A DNA stretch of 64,000 nucleotides from Breviolum minutum Mf 1.05b.01 (taxonomy: Eukaryota > Sar > Dinophyceae > Suessiales > Symbiodiniaceae): the NCBI GenBank assembly GCA_000507305.1, contig DF241774.1, forward strand, positions 1 to 64,000. Direction: 5' to 3'. The notes beneath the pieces were generated by a model, which was not told the DNA's origin, made no database searches, and saw nothing but the letters and a program-made list of their open reading frames with translations. Below are positions 50,259 through 61,169 of this stretch, piece after piece. Position 1 is the stretch's first letter. Each line of letters starts with the position of its first letter. The position numbers were made by a program, and so were the translations under genes.

Positions 50259-51979
50259 TTCATGTGTGTTGTCAATCCTTGTCATTGTCCTGGTGCATGG
50301 TTGAGGAGCTTTTTTTCCCGGGCATTTTATTAGATAATTCTTGAAATTGGAAGCATGGAGTGCCATTGCCAACAAAAAATGGCGAAGAAACTCGTTTCGT
50401 TTTCTTTTTGATGGCCAAAAAACCAGAGATTTGTAATCAGCATTGCAGATGAATCCAGACTTCACTGTCAGAAGTGAAAGGTGAAATCCTATTAGCCAAT
50501 CTTTTTGGAGCTTTTGTGGCACAAAAATGCTGGAAGGTTACTGATAGTTGATGTTCTCATTTGGTTTGTAGATGCTTCTTTGACTGAACTCGGGACTTGC
50601 ATCTCGTCTCCAAATTTACTGGGTATCAGGTCCAACATTTTTCAGTCAATGATGAGTATGATCAACTTATCCCCCAAACATGAACCACTAAGCATTGTGA
50701 AACAAAAGCTTACCCATGGTCTTCCAGTGGTCAAAGTACATGGCTAACCATGCCCCAAAAAAAGGGTAGGTTAAGACTTTAAGAGTTGGCTTTTTATATA
50801 AACCAATACATGGTAAACTGTGCCATCTTTGAAATAACTGGTGTATATATCCACCACTTAGGACCAACAGTTAACCCCTTTAACTGCGTTTCATGAATCA
50901 TTGAACCGACACCAACTTGCCAGGCAATCAACCCAGGCTCCGGGACTTGGAATGGTTGGCTCGGGGAGTTTGGATGGGAGAAATTGTTTCCAAAAACAAA
51001 CTGTGGGTTTTTATAGTTTTTTTTGTTGTTTACTCAAGAGGTATAACCCGGCTCCATTTTTTGGAGGGATGTATAGTTGACATTAGTTGACCTCAAGCTA
51101 CTGATGTCCCTGAATCCTTCAGAATGTTGCTTCATTCAATCTACAGTTGTCTTGAAACACCAACAACTCTGGGTGAATGAGGACGTATTCCTTGAACGTA
51201 CAAGGCTGGCTTTCCATTCATGCGATCCCAAGGGGAAGTTCTCAAGGATTCGGCCATTTTCCAACCCCGACGAGTTTAAATGTTGAAATGTGGGCTTTTT
51301 TGGGCGTAAAGCGCCTGCGTAGATGTTGAACTATTTTTGAAGGTAGCATGGGCAAAACATGGCAAAACATTAGTTGAAATTTTGTAACTTCTTTTTAGTT
51401 TTCGTTGGTTGGAACGAATGATCCCCATTTTTTTGCTTCGCAGGCCTACGTTCAACTACGGCTCTGTGGCGCCATTGGCTGTGCCAAGGATGGGGAAACA
51501 CACTTGTACCGGTTACCAACTCCGAGATTGCGTATCCTCCAAGTACTTCGTTCTCAATGAGGCAATTTTTTTGCAATAGTTGAAATGATGATGATGTTTG
51601 GCCATGTGTTGCAAACAAGTTGGATTTTTTTACATGATGGAGGATTTTGATAATATTGTGGCCAATTACAGGGCAGTGTTTTTATTCTAGGTGGATTATG
51701 AAACAAGCACATGAATTACATGTACTATTACATAGATGTTTTAGATATTTAGATATTTTAGATGCAATATGTGTATATATTTACATTTGCTGCGCGTACA
51801 TACATATACTGTATATATTTATATTTATCATATAAATATCTGACTTTAGTCAACGTACATCAATATTTCAAGACACATGACATAGACAAATGAATCCATG
51901 AGACAAAATCTCCAATATGATCTAGCAGCACCGTCCAACTGACAATGTTTGAGCCCGTAAATGCTTGATATTTTTGCAG
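50259..51979. other. Unassigned stretch
   Basis: AT-rich; no block with both splice signals and coding character could be supported. The first exons of the 52.0-53.4 kb gene are likely hidden here. Confidence 0.3.
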
Positions 51980-53420
51980 CATTTTGGAGGACTTCCTGGC
52001 CATGGCGGCGTCCATTAGTCGTACCCAACCAAGGCGGCTGGTGGTGGGTGAAGATGTGTTGCTGGAAGTTATAGGGTTACTCTGCAGCAAACTTTTCTTC
52101 AGCCAATCTCCCCAAACCATTTCAATCACGAAAAAAAGCAAAAGGTTGGTTTTGCTTTTGTTGAATGGGAGATTGCTGCTACCCTTGTAATAGGAGCAAA
52201 CCCTAAGCCTACTGTGAAACTCGTAACCAACGACAATGCGGAGATGATAGTCCACGCCCACATTTCCATGACGTTCCAGCCCACGGTGTGAGGAACTTTG
52301 CTCCAGCTTTTTGGATGGCCAGCTATGGCTTGCTGCTGTGGGGTCGTGCTCGACAATTGCGGCCCAGTTTGGTATGGAGTCCCAGCTGGTAGTATTTACA
52401 CATATAGTCATGTACCTTTTTTGGCCGCAAATTTGCCACTACTGATATATACCGATACCACTGATTTATTTTAGATTCTAAACCACAGGCTAGAACTCTT
52501 GAAAGATATACTGTGCTTCTCGAGCTGAAAAAAATCTTCAACGAAAGAAGCAAAATGTTCGCCACCTTTGCCAGGGAATATGGCCGACTCACAATGCCTC
52601 AAGGGATCAGATGTGTTTACCCTCAGAACTAAATTTACATATCCCTCGAAAAAAGATGGCATTTTTTGAGTCGATGATTTTCCTTGTCCCAAGGTAGGAT
52701 ATGTTAGTTGTTTGGAGGGTAATCTCAGGGGAATCGAAGGGTACCCCCCCAATGCCACCCCCCCAAAGAAATAAGGCCTTATTAAGGGACTATTAACTAT
52801 ACTATTAACCATTGATTTCCCTTAATAAGGCCTTCTTAGGGCCTTATTTCGTGGGGGGGTTGGCTTTGGGGGGGTACCCTTTGATTCCCATGATAATCCC
52901 TTAATTTTGTAACCCATCAGCCCCCGTAGATCCCAGGAGATTGCTTTGAGGAAGCGTCTCATTCGCGCGAAATTTCCAGAGGAGGTCATCAGCGGTCAGT
53001 GGTTGGTGCTTGGAGTACGAATGTGACGTTTCTGGGATCCTGGTTTTATTTGGAGATTTTTCGTGAAGCTTAAAGTAAGATGCCAGCCTTAAAGACATGT
53101 CTTTTGGGAGCTTTGTGTGAGAGAACGTTGACAAAAGACAGTGTGTACTACAGAATTACTTGAGGGATTTTTGAGATCATTTCAGACATGATCAGTGAAA
53201 CTGAAAAAAATCATTACAGCTTACGGGTCATGTCATACTAAACTTACTAAACATCATGGTTTTTTCGTCGTTACTTCAAGTTCTGACTAGCATTTTGTGA
53301 AGGGATATGTGTTATCCTATCCGCTTACCTGCACGGTAACAGGAGGAGGAAGAAGAATCCGAATCGGAAGATGACGATGATGATCTCAGTGATCTTGAAG
53401 AGGACGTCCGCAAGCGATGA
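51980..53420 (+). CDS. Unrecognised protein with acidic C-terminus, five exons
   Basis: Exons 51980-52040 (LEDFLAMAASISRTQPRRL), 52145-52285 (47 codons: VGFAFVEWEIAATLVIGANP...VKLVTNDNAEMIVHAHISMT), 52489-52614 (LERYTVLLELKKIFNERSKM then FATFAREYGRLTMPQG), 52937-53014 (EIALRKRLIRAKFPEEVISG) and 53343-53420 (Glu/Asp/Ser run, ends DLEEDVRKR, TGA). All four introns are GT-AG and all joins are phase 0. About 145 residues visible; the start is missing. Middle exons are hydrophobic and strand-like, then a basic helix, then an acidic tail. The intron 52615-52936 begins with a family B element and also holds a large foldback. No family recognised. Confidence 0.7.
52615..52722. repeat. Family B element starting at a splice donor
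   Basis: Left GTTTACCCTCAGAACTAAAT...CATATCCC, right GGTAGGATATGTTAGTTG then TTTGGAGGGTAAT. Inner GAGTCGATGATTTTCCTTG matches other copies. Its first two bases are the GT donor of intron 52615-52936 (TGT|GTTTACC). Confidence 0.75.
52730..52892. repeat. Large foldback (inverted-repeat) element
   Basis: Left GGGAATCGAAGGGTACCCCC...CAAAGAAATAAGGCCTTATT, right AATAAGGCCTTCTTAGGGCC...GGGGGGTACCCTTTGATTCC. The arms pair over about 60 bp around an AT-rich centre (ACTATTAACTATACTATTAA). Non-coding. Same intron as the family B copy and ends 44 bp before the acceptor. Confidence 0.8.
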
Positions 53421-53581
53421 AATTTGACATGATTTTGAAGTTGAGTTCGTCGATGGCGTGAAAACCAAATCTACAGGGATTTTTTTCACAGCTCGGTTTG
53501 GTTTACTGGATTTGAAAACTGCCAGTGGTTTTGATCATGGGATCATTTATGTTCATGTATGTGTTTGACCGTGTGTTTCAG

Positions 53582-54014
53582 ATCATCTCACTGCGGTCAA
53601 CTTGCCCGATTTGCCAACCATTGGAAAAGGATGAAGGAGATATGGAAGAGAAGGAGAAACCCGTGCCGCAGTTCGCCATCTATGGGCCTCATTTGATTCC
53701 ATTGGCCGAGGTGGACGGATGTAAGGAGGATGTTGGTAGAGGATGGATGCAGAGTTGGTATGAAGCATCGTTTCCTATAGAATACAACATGGGGCTCTAG
53801 ACAGATTTGTTTTGATGTGTGATGCATAGTAGTAATTACATGTAATTACTACTAAATCTAAATGTAATGGCAGCTCATGTTGGTGACATTAATTCTCATA
53901 TAATATATGTTTTGTGCCTCATATGTGAATGTAATGTACCAGAAGGCTCTGAAAGAATTTGCTAAGATGGTGACTCAGAGCAAGTCAAGGCTAATCTGGA
54001 ATGGTCGGCCCTGA
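53582..54014 (+). CDS. Unrecognised protein, last two exons
   Basis: Exon 53582-53710 (after TTTCAG; 43 codons with a CPIC pair, STCPICQPLEKDEG, then KPVPQFAIYGPHLIPLAE; donor GAG|GTGGAC) joins in phase 0 to 53943-54014 (after ACCAG; KALKEFAKMVTQSKSRLIWN then GRP, TGA). GT-AG intron. The Cys pair could be half of a zinc site, but no second pair is visible. Upstream exons not found. No family recognised. Confidence 0.55.
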
Positions 54015-54460
54015 AATGAGATGGTCAAAAACAAACAATATGATCCGGATGAAAAGTACTACTATATATATCATGCCTTTACTCTATAAGTCTTTGGGAT
54101 GATTGCCCTCACCACAGTGACTACTCAGAGAAATATCCATCACTTTCCACGTTTCCTGGGAGAGGATCAGTATATTGTATATGCTTCAAACATCCGCAAA
54201 ATGTGTCCTGAGAACATCACAATTCCAGGAGCTTGCCGCGAGTTGACGCCTTTTTTTTCAATGAAATATACTTCCCAATGGAAGCAGGATGGATTCGACC
54301 CACCAATGCAGGGGTTCACCCCCCCAAACTCACATAAATTCACCAAACATGGCCACAAATGTAGCGGAATGTTTGGTCACCTCTTTTTATTCGATCCACC
54401 AACCTACGCCATACAAACGCCATTCATTCACCATCCACCCTGGTGGTTCCAAACGATGAG

Positions 54461-54535
54461 GTGCTACGTCTCGACTGGTCCAAGGGACCGGCCGGTGCAC
54501 CGTGGGGTGCACCCAGCACGTGGCAAAAAAAAATG
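54461..54535 (+). CDS. Unrecognised internal exon
   Basis: After GATGAG: VLRLDWSKGPAGAPWGAPST then WQKKM, ending exactly at a consensus donor (ATG|GTGAGC). 25 codons, phase 0 at both ends, distinctly richer in GC than its surroundings. A longer open frame in another register crosses it and is not preferred. Partner exons not identified. Confidence 0.4.
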
Positions 54536-56501
54536 GTGAGCTTAAAAGGTGCGGGTTGAAAACATCAAATCAGTGAAGATTAGTTGAATTACATAAGCCT
54601 TTAGCGCGTATTTGTATTTAACTGGTATTTAAATATGTGTGTATATATTTGTATATATATATAGTCTATGTTTGTGTGTGTGTGACATGCATTTTGTTTT
54701 TTTTAACCTACTGGGTCTTATATACATTAATCATTAATGTATCTGATATGATTTATCATGTTTCATTTGAAGAAGAGTTAGGCCCTTAGGCCCAACCATT
54801 GAACATGTTCTTTTTGTCTCAATGTGTCTTTTATTGTTTTGGTATCAGATTTGTTGAAAACAAACATTGGTACCTGGAAGTCAACCACCATTTAAACAAA
54901 TGATGGTTCCTGTGGGACGATGATAAACCCTTCCTTAACATGGTGCTTCAATAAACCTATCACATAAAACATGGTGGTTGGATTTCCAGGGTTATGGTAT
55001 ATGTTTGACGTTTTGCTGCTTGAATAGGGGACCTGCGCTTCACCTAGTTTTCACCTTGGGCACCTTCCAAGGTCTCAACGTGTTTCGGTGAAGGAAGGTG
55101 AAGAGCCGCTTCCAACTGGACCGGTTTGGGGGACTCGGTTTTCGGAGAGCCACTTTTCCAACGTTTTTTGATGCAAATCCGGTGGTTTTACCCAACATAG
55201 CAATGGATTTGTCCACCGCTTTTCTTCTTACATCTTCAAATGGTTCATGTTCCATTGGGACATGGTATGCTATGCTGGTAGTTTGGGCTGTTGGTGGTTT
55301 GCTGGACTCTTTAGCTCCAAGCCATCCCAAAACCTGATGGAATTGGATCATCCGCTAGATCATCAGAGACTGCAGTCAAATAATGATTTGATGTACTGTA
55401 TTTATGAGTAAAATTTCTTCATGTTTAGTGGTTGGATCCCTGATGAAAGTCCCACTTTCTCCACCGTCCACCACAGCTGGAGACTTGGGATGGAACGGTT
55501 TTGGATCAAGTTTTGGATCAAGGGAATTCTTTGAAAAACTACGACATTTTGTGAAACGGTTGTGGAATCACTTTCGTCAGGGATCATTCAATTACCAATT
55601 TTTTTTTGGGATGAAACAATGCAAATCCATGGTAATACTAAAGGATTTTCCTTTAATATTGCATGGTTTGGGTTGGTAATATGATGACCCCTGTTCGTTA
55701 GCCAACTGCAGTAATTTCAGCAAGCGACTACGGCCTCACAATTAGATAGAAAAGGAAACTCCGAAATGGCACCGGTTACAACCATTGGCAACATTTCAGT
55801 ACTACCTATATTTATGTAGATCATTGGAGTTCATTGGGAAAATACGAGTCCCAGATATCATCATTTTGTTCATTTGTGATGAGATGAGTATCATCCAGCC
55901 ATGTTGGAACATTGGAAACGCTGAGGTCAACATGTTGAGGACAGAAATTGTTTGCTGGGGGAACTCAGCGTGGGACAGTCTGGAGTGTCAAAGGGGACGG
56001 GGTCACATGTCTATTTTGTAAATGGTTTAAGATACACCAGAAATTGAAGGTTAGTTAATTAATCGTCACCAGTGATTCAAAATAGTGATGCTGTATTTTC
56101 GAAATAGCCATGTACACACACACACACACACACGAGAACGCACACTATACTCTATATATATATATACTACGTTTTATATTACATAATGTGTATATTAATA
56201 TTTCTTGGTACACTAGACAACTGCGGAGTTCATAGTTGTGATTTTTTTCCGCTGACTCGCGAGTCAATGCGAGTCATCATCGTTGTTCCAACACCTCGTG
56301 TTCGAGAGGTGGCGATGCTTAGAAGATGTGATCCCGGGATACCCTATATACTCCTATTACCAAGACTAAGAATAAGAATAGGTTGCACTTCACATGGTCT
56401 GTGATTCATGATTGAAGTTTCAAGTCGAAAACAAAGAATCACCGTCCAAAAAGGACCAACGTGACCTACTTGAGGTTCACCTTCCCCCCGTGGCTGCCGA
56501 G
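54536..56501. other. Unassigned stretch
   Basis: AT-rich, with AT tracts near 54645 and 56152 and a (CA)n run at 56114-56133. Open frames near 55098-55337 and 55404-55679 lack clear splice support. Confidence 0.3.
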
Positions 56502-57468
56502 GTAAAAATGTGGAATCCTTGTTGGCAGCCTATGATGTGTTGACAGAAGATCCTGATGAGGACCTGCAAATGTGCCCAAAAATCATGAACCTCCCGACAT
56601 GATTAACTGATTAACCATGTAACATCATGCATGAATAGAAAAAGGTGATGATTGTGAGCATATAATGTGGATGTGGGATTAAACATGGATTAACATGAGG
56701 TAAACATAGGTGGATGATGATAAGGTAATTGTCTAGATAGATATTTTTTATCTTCACCCCCACTTGGGGAAGATTCCCATTTTGACTAATATTTTGCACA
56801 TGGCTTGAAACCACCAACCAGTTGTTATTGATACACATTTAATTGACTGTCATTTCTTCGTGCGCAAGGTTGTTTTTCTGGTTGCTAATCCAGTACTATT
56901 TCATTGTGCTTTCCATTTTTTATGCAGCTGCAGCAGCCAGGATGATATCCCTGCCAAGTCGAAGGAGACGATTAATTTGGAAGAAGTTTCTCCTGATGGC
57001 GAGGTGTCGGAGTGAAAAGTCCTGGAAAGGTGGTTCAATCTCCCTGACAGTGAAGAGTTGAATCATGATGAGTGAAAACGCATACACATTCTACACCTCT
57101 TGACTATAGACATGATAGACGTTTTGCAAAGTGTTGTGCAAAATTTGCATCATTGATACGTGAATTTTGGATGAATTTTTTGCGCTTGGCGGAACACCGC
57201 CTATGTAGCTTGAAGGAAGAGGGCGATGAGGAGGAGGACGACCCCACATCAGAAGTAGAAGAAGGTGAAGGAGGAGAAGATGGACAAGATGACGAGTTCG
57301 AAGATGCTTGGGAGAATTATGTTTTGGTAGGTCTCTTGCTTGAAGTACTCTTGGATGTTTTGATGTTTTTGATTTGGAAGTGTGCATCACGAAAGTTTCG
57401 TGGTTTTCCTTTATGCACACGCATATTTTGGTCCGGAAGAGGTGCAGGTGATGTGGGGATCCGATTGA
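56502..57468 (+). CDS. Unrecognised protein with long acidic stretch, four exons
   Basis: Exons 56502-56560 (after GCCGAG; KNVESLLAAYDVLTEDPDE; GA donor GAG|GACCTG), 56941-57003 (after AGCCAG; DDIPAKSKETINLEEVSPDG; donor GAG|GTGTCG), 57216-57326 (EEGDEEEDDPTSEVEEGEGG then EDGQDDEFEDAWENYVL; donor TTG|GTAGGT) and 57448-57468 (VMWGSD, TGA). All joins are phase 0. The visible product is about 82 residues and strongly acidic, as in many chromatin- or ribosome-associated proteins, but no domain is recognised. A family A element (56733-56823) sits in the first intron. Confidence 0.5.
56733..56823. repeat. Family A element, left arm lost
   Basis: Core TCTTCACCCCCACTTGGGGA then AGATTCCCATTTTGACT, right GGCTTGAAACCACCAACCAG. 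The left end has no GGTGGTTTC. Lies in the GA-AG intron 56561-56940. Confidence 0.65.
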
Positions 57469-57814
57469 ATAACATGCCATGTTTTGTGGCTATCAACTAT
57501 CATCGCCATGAAGAATCCAACCTTCGAACATTTCCATCATGGTTTCATGACACCGAAAACGACCCATTTGTTGCTTTTGGATTTAAATGATGCCCAGTAT
57601 GTTGGATTTAAAAAAGCATGTTTCATAAAAAGGCTACCAATAATGTACGTTGGATCATATTGGATTATGATTAATGATTACTTTTTGAAATACGTATTTC
57701 ATCATGGTTTGGATCATATCCTATTAAAAAGGGCTAGTGAAATCATTTGCCACTGCCTGGGTTTGAACCGTCAACATCCCGTTGTACACGTCCCGTTGCA
57801 TCGTTGCGCCTTAG

Positions 57815-57868
57815 GATGATGTCTTCTTGCCAGAAGAAGCGGAGGGATCCGTTTGGCTGCCCAGATAA
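57815..57868 (+). CDS. Unrecognised terminal exon
   Basis: After GCGCCTTAG: DDVFLPEEAEGSVWLPR and TAA. Preceded by a pyrimidine-rich stretch. Upstream exons not found; a GA donor partner upstream is possible because it begins GAT. No family recognised. Confidence 0.35.
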   Translation, partial: DDVFLPEEAEGSVWLPR

Positions 57869-58070
57869 ACTAAATGGTTTTGATAGGTTTCGGTTGGGCT
57901 GTGGTGGTAATATTGGCACATCTCCAGCAAGTAGACAGTACATTTGTATGATATATGTGTCTTTTAGCTTTTAGCTTTTCTTTCCTATCATCATGGTATC
58001 ATCCTATAGCACTACTATATTTACATGATATCATCCAATAGTACTAGCATAACATACGCCATTTCTTTAA

Positions 58071-58190
58071 CATACTGTTGATGGAAGAAATGCTGCACCA
58101 CATGGTTTTCTTTTAAGCCGTGTCAATAATGGGATAAACTACCAACCTCAACTGATTTTCACCCCGGATTTCTGAACCATCAACAGTATC
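58071..58190. repeat. Family E inverted-repeat element (best copy)
   Basis: Left ATACTGTTGATGGAAGAAAT, right TTCTGAACCATCAACAGTAT: nearly perfect terminal arms. Interior ATGGGATAAACTACCAACCT shared with 4949-5063. Confidence 0.8.
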
Positions 58191-58576
58191 AAACTGGCAC
58201 GATTTGTATACACATACCTGGACCCTCCCGTTCGGGGTGCCAAATGGATGCCAAAGGGTGCCACTAAGCAACCCCTTTGGGGTTCAAACACCAACCCTTG
58301 GAGGGTGCTGGTCCTGAAGGCCCCTTCGGAGCTTTCCTTGTTCTCTCGTGCGGAGTTGCACGTGCAACGTTTGTGGATCTCAGTGATCTGAGGGGGAACG
58401 CTGTGGGAACTGTGCCTAAACCTTTTTGCTTCGCCAATTCTTTTGAAGGGAAAGCACCTGAACTGGAAAACCTACAAAGTTTAGGGAAAAGAGTTAACTG
58501 GATTTTGAAATCTGCATCATTGCAATCTTTACTTGCTCGACGTGCATTTGTTTTGACATAAGACTTGTCTTAATAG

Positions 58577-58720
58577 GTAGCGAAGAGGTTCATGGCTAAT
58601 GGTCAGTCATTGCAATCCAGAGTTCGACGTGTTTTGCGTCTACCTTCGCAGCGGCGACTAGAGACACATAAGATCCATAAGAGAGCCCCTTCTGAAACAG
58701 CCCAAAAATCTACAGGTTGA
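58577..58720 (+). CDS. Unrecognised basic terminal exon
   Basis: After CTTAATAG: 47 codons reading VAKRFMANGQSLQSRVRRVL then RLPSQRRLETHKIHKRAPSE and TGA. Strongly basic, Arg/Lys/Ser-rich, compatible with a nuclear-targeting tail, but that is inference. Upstream exons uncertain; a weak block lies near 58330-58560. Confidence 0.45.
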   Translation, partial: VAKRFMANGQSLQSRVRRVLRLPSQRRLETHKIHKRAPSETAQKSTG

Positions 58721-59647
58721 AAATAGAAAATTATGCATCCGAATCCCTCTCAATGTTGATCAATTTCTGGAAATATATGGAAATATACCTGGACTCCCAT
58801 GGATTTTTGAGAAACACTTCGGCATGTTTCCTTTCATTGTTTGCTAAGGCCGTGCACCCTTTGGATTGCCGGCCAAACTGCGGTTAGTGTGACACTCAAG
58901 ACATTGTTGTCACGCAAACTCTTTGGGGCATCGAAAACCCCGGGCCCTAGCAGTGTCAAGTAAGCGGGGTCAAGTATCATTTCTTTGAACTAGAATTTCC
59001 CAAGTGGACAGGTCAAGCATCAGTTCATGACATGTTTGGACTAGATTTGTGTAGTTGATTTGGAGGAAGTTTGGGCTAAAGATAGGAGCTACAAGCATCG
59101 CACGTTCCATTGTAATTTGACTCACTTGCAAGTAGCTGATAATAGCTGACATGTTTTTGGAAGAGGGCCAATGGACCTTTGATTTATGAGATTGAGCTTC
59201 ACTTTTGGAGGGTTGACATCCTGCAAATTTGCAGAGTCAGGGTTGAAGTCTATTTGTTCAAATGGGCCAACACCATGACCAAAATGTAAAAAAACATCCC
59301 TAACCTGAGATATTCAATTAGGTCGGTCATTCACAAAACTTGACCCGTTTTATCCGTTTTTTTTGGGGTGGAAACGCAGCCTTTCCCGCCGACATGAAAC
59401 GAAACAAAATTAATCCATCCACGCTGGAAAAAACGGAGGTGAAAGTCTTCAATGGCTTTCATCCCGACAATGCCACGTCGATTTTTCCACAGGCACCGTT
59501 GATGATCTCAGCAAAAAGGGTTGTTGGTTGATTTTGTTACCTTTCGACCTTGATGAAGTTGAAATTTTTGGGCCCCGGTTGTTTGGTTGTTTAGGGGGAT
59601 TTGTTGGGGATGCAAAAACTACCCAATTATGTTGGGGATGATTTCAG

Positions 59648-61169
59648 AATACCGTGAAACAAAGGATCCCGTCATTGAAGAACCAGGCTGCCAGTGATGT
59701 TTGTTTGATACCAATGAAGCCTCAAGATGAAAGTGACAGAAATCAAGCTGTCAGGCAGCTGGTGTCTTGCTGCTCATGCACGTGTCGGCAAGGAAGAGTA
59801 AGACGGCCCATAAGGGTCATGGAGAGAAGGCTTTGGATGCGGATGGCCTGTGGGTTTGGAGTTTTTGTGTGACCACGTGTTTGTGTCACCTTTCTCGGTA
59901 CAAGTTTTGAGTGCAAAATGAGGTGCCAAATACAGAACTCATGTTCATGATCAACCAATGAAATCACTTCCATTTATATAACCCTGGGAATCCAGTCATG
60001 TCCTCAGCTGATGATTGGGGTGTCCAATCACCTTCTCAGCAAAGTATTGAGGTTCCATTACCATTCTCAGAAGGTGATGATGTATTTTGTGCATGGTTCT
60101 TCATTCACTTAGTCATCCCTAATTTGAAAAGTTATAACGCTGGACGTGATCCATAGTGCCATAGTTTGACAGGAATCAGACTGGTCAGAACCTTTGGTCG
60201 ATCCCAGCGATTTGGTGCAACAATTGGTGGAGGTGCACCCCGGCATGGTAGGACTTGGAAGGGATGGGAGGACTTAGGACTCAGCCTGGAAAGGGTTGGG
60301 AGATGTTAGGTTTCTAATAAAATAACCGGGAGTTTTACCAGAGAATTTTGCACCAAGCCAGGGAGTATTGCTGCTATTGGCAGACGATGTGATATATTGG
60401 CTGGTATACCTGATTCTTAGGCCGGTGGCACAAGTATGATATCTATAGAATTTGTAACCTCCAATCATGGATTCCGTGGATCTCCAAGAGGAAAATATTG
60501 GTAATTTTCAAAATTGTATGGGAGATGGTTAGCTTGCCAATGAAACTCGCGATTTTATATAGATATTAACTTAATATTAACGTTCAAAGTACATTTGCTC
60601 ACTTTGCTTTCTACCATGAGATGGATCCCTGTCGCACTGCCTTTATATGTGTGAGGGCATCCAGATGCTCATCCCAGCATCCCGCAAAACAGATCGCAAT
60701 AGTTGAGCTGGACGGGTATATGAATCTATGACCTGTAACCAATCATGAAAACAGAGTTGCAACTTGTGGTCATTCATAGTGGGAGCCTTGTCATGCAAAG
60801 ACTTGGCCAGACGATGGTATTGACGTTTGTCCCATTGCGACACGGCCTTGGCTTGGATTTTTTTTGTAATTTGCCAAGTTCATTTTTTGGATGTTTCTGT
60901 CAAGTTGAATTTATACGTTTTGCGAAGTTTCAAGTTGTCAAGTTATTGACAACTAATTTGACATATATATATATATACATAGTTGTTTAATCATTTAAGT
61001 TGTTTAATCATTTAATCATTCAGTTATGAAAACATGCCAGTAACTACGTACCAAATATCATCAAATTTCCAAGTCAACAACACTTTGTGAGGGTTTCATT
61101 GCTCCATCCCGAGCACAGGTGGAGCTGCTATTGGACTCTACAGTGGAGGTTCCTTTGATACAAGAGTGA
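59648..61169 (+). CDS. Unrecognised protein, four in-phase exons
   Basis: Exons 59648-59686 (YRETKDPVIEEP; GC donor G|GCTGCC), 59759-59853 (GVLLLMHVSARKSKTAHKGH then GEKALDADGLW; donor TGG|GTTTGG), 60173-60247 (ESDWSEPLVDPSDLVQQLVE then VHPGM; donor ATG|GTAGGA) and 61119-61169 (VELLLDSTVEVPLIQE, TGA). Phases agree at all three joins. A candidate earlier exon near 59380-59480 (NPSTLEKTEVKVFNGFHPDN) was not joined. About 84 residues visible. No family recognised. Confidence 0.55.

Noticed and set aside
51860-52411. 183-codon minus-strand frame
   Set aside because: Antisense to the well-supported 47-codon exon at 52145-52285 and the exon at 51980.
57740-57845. Possible tRNA on the minus strand because of GGTTCAAACC (B-box like)
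   Set aside because: The flanking bases do not form a T stem or acceptor stem, and the block is better read as the pyrimidine-rich end of an intron before the exon at 57815.
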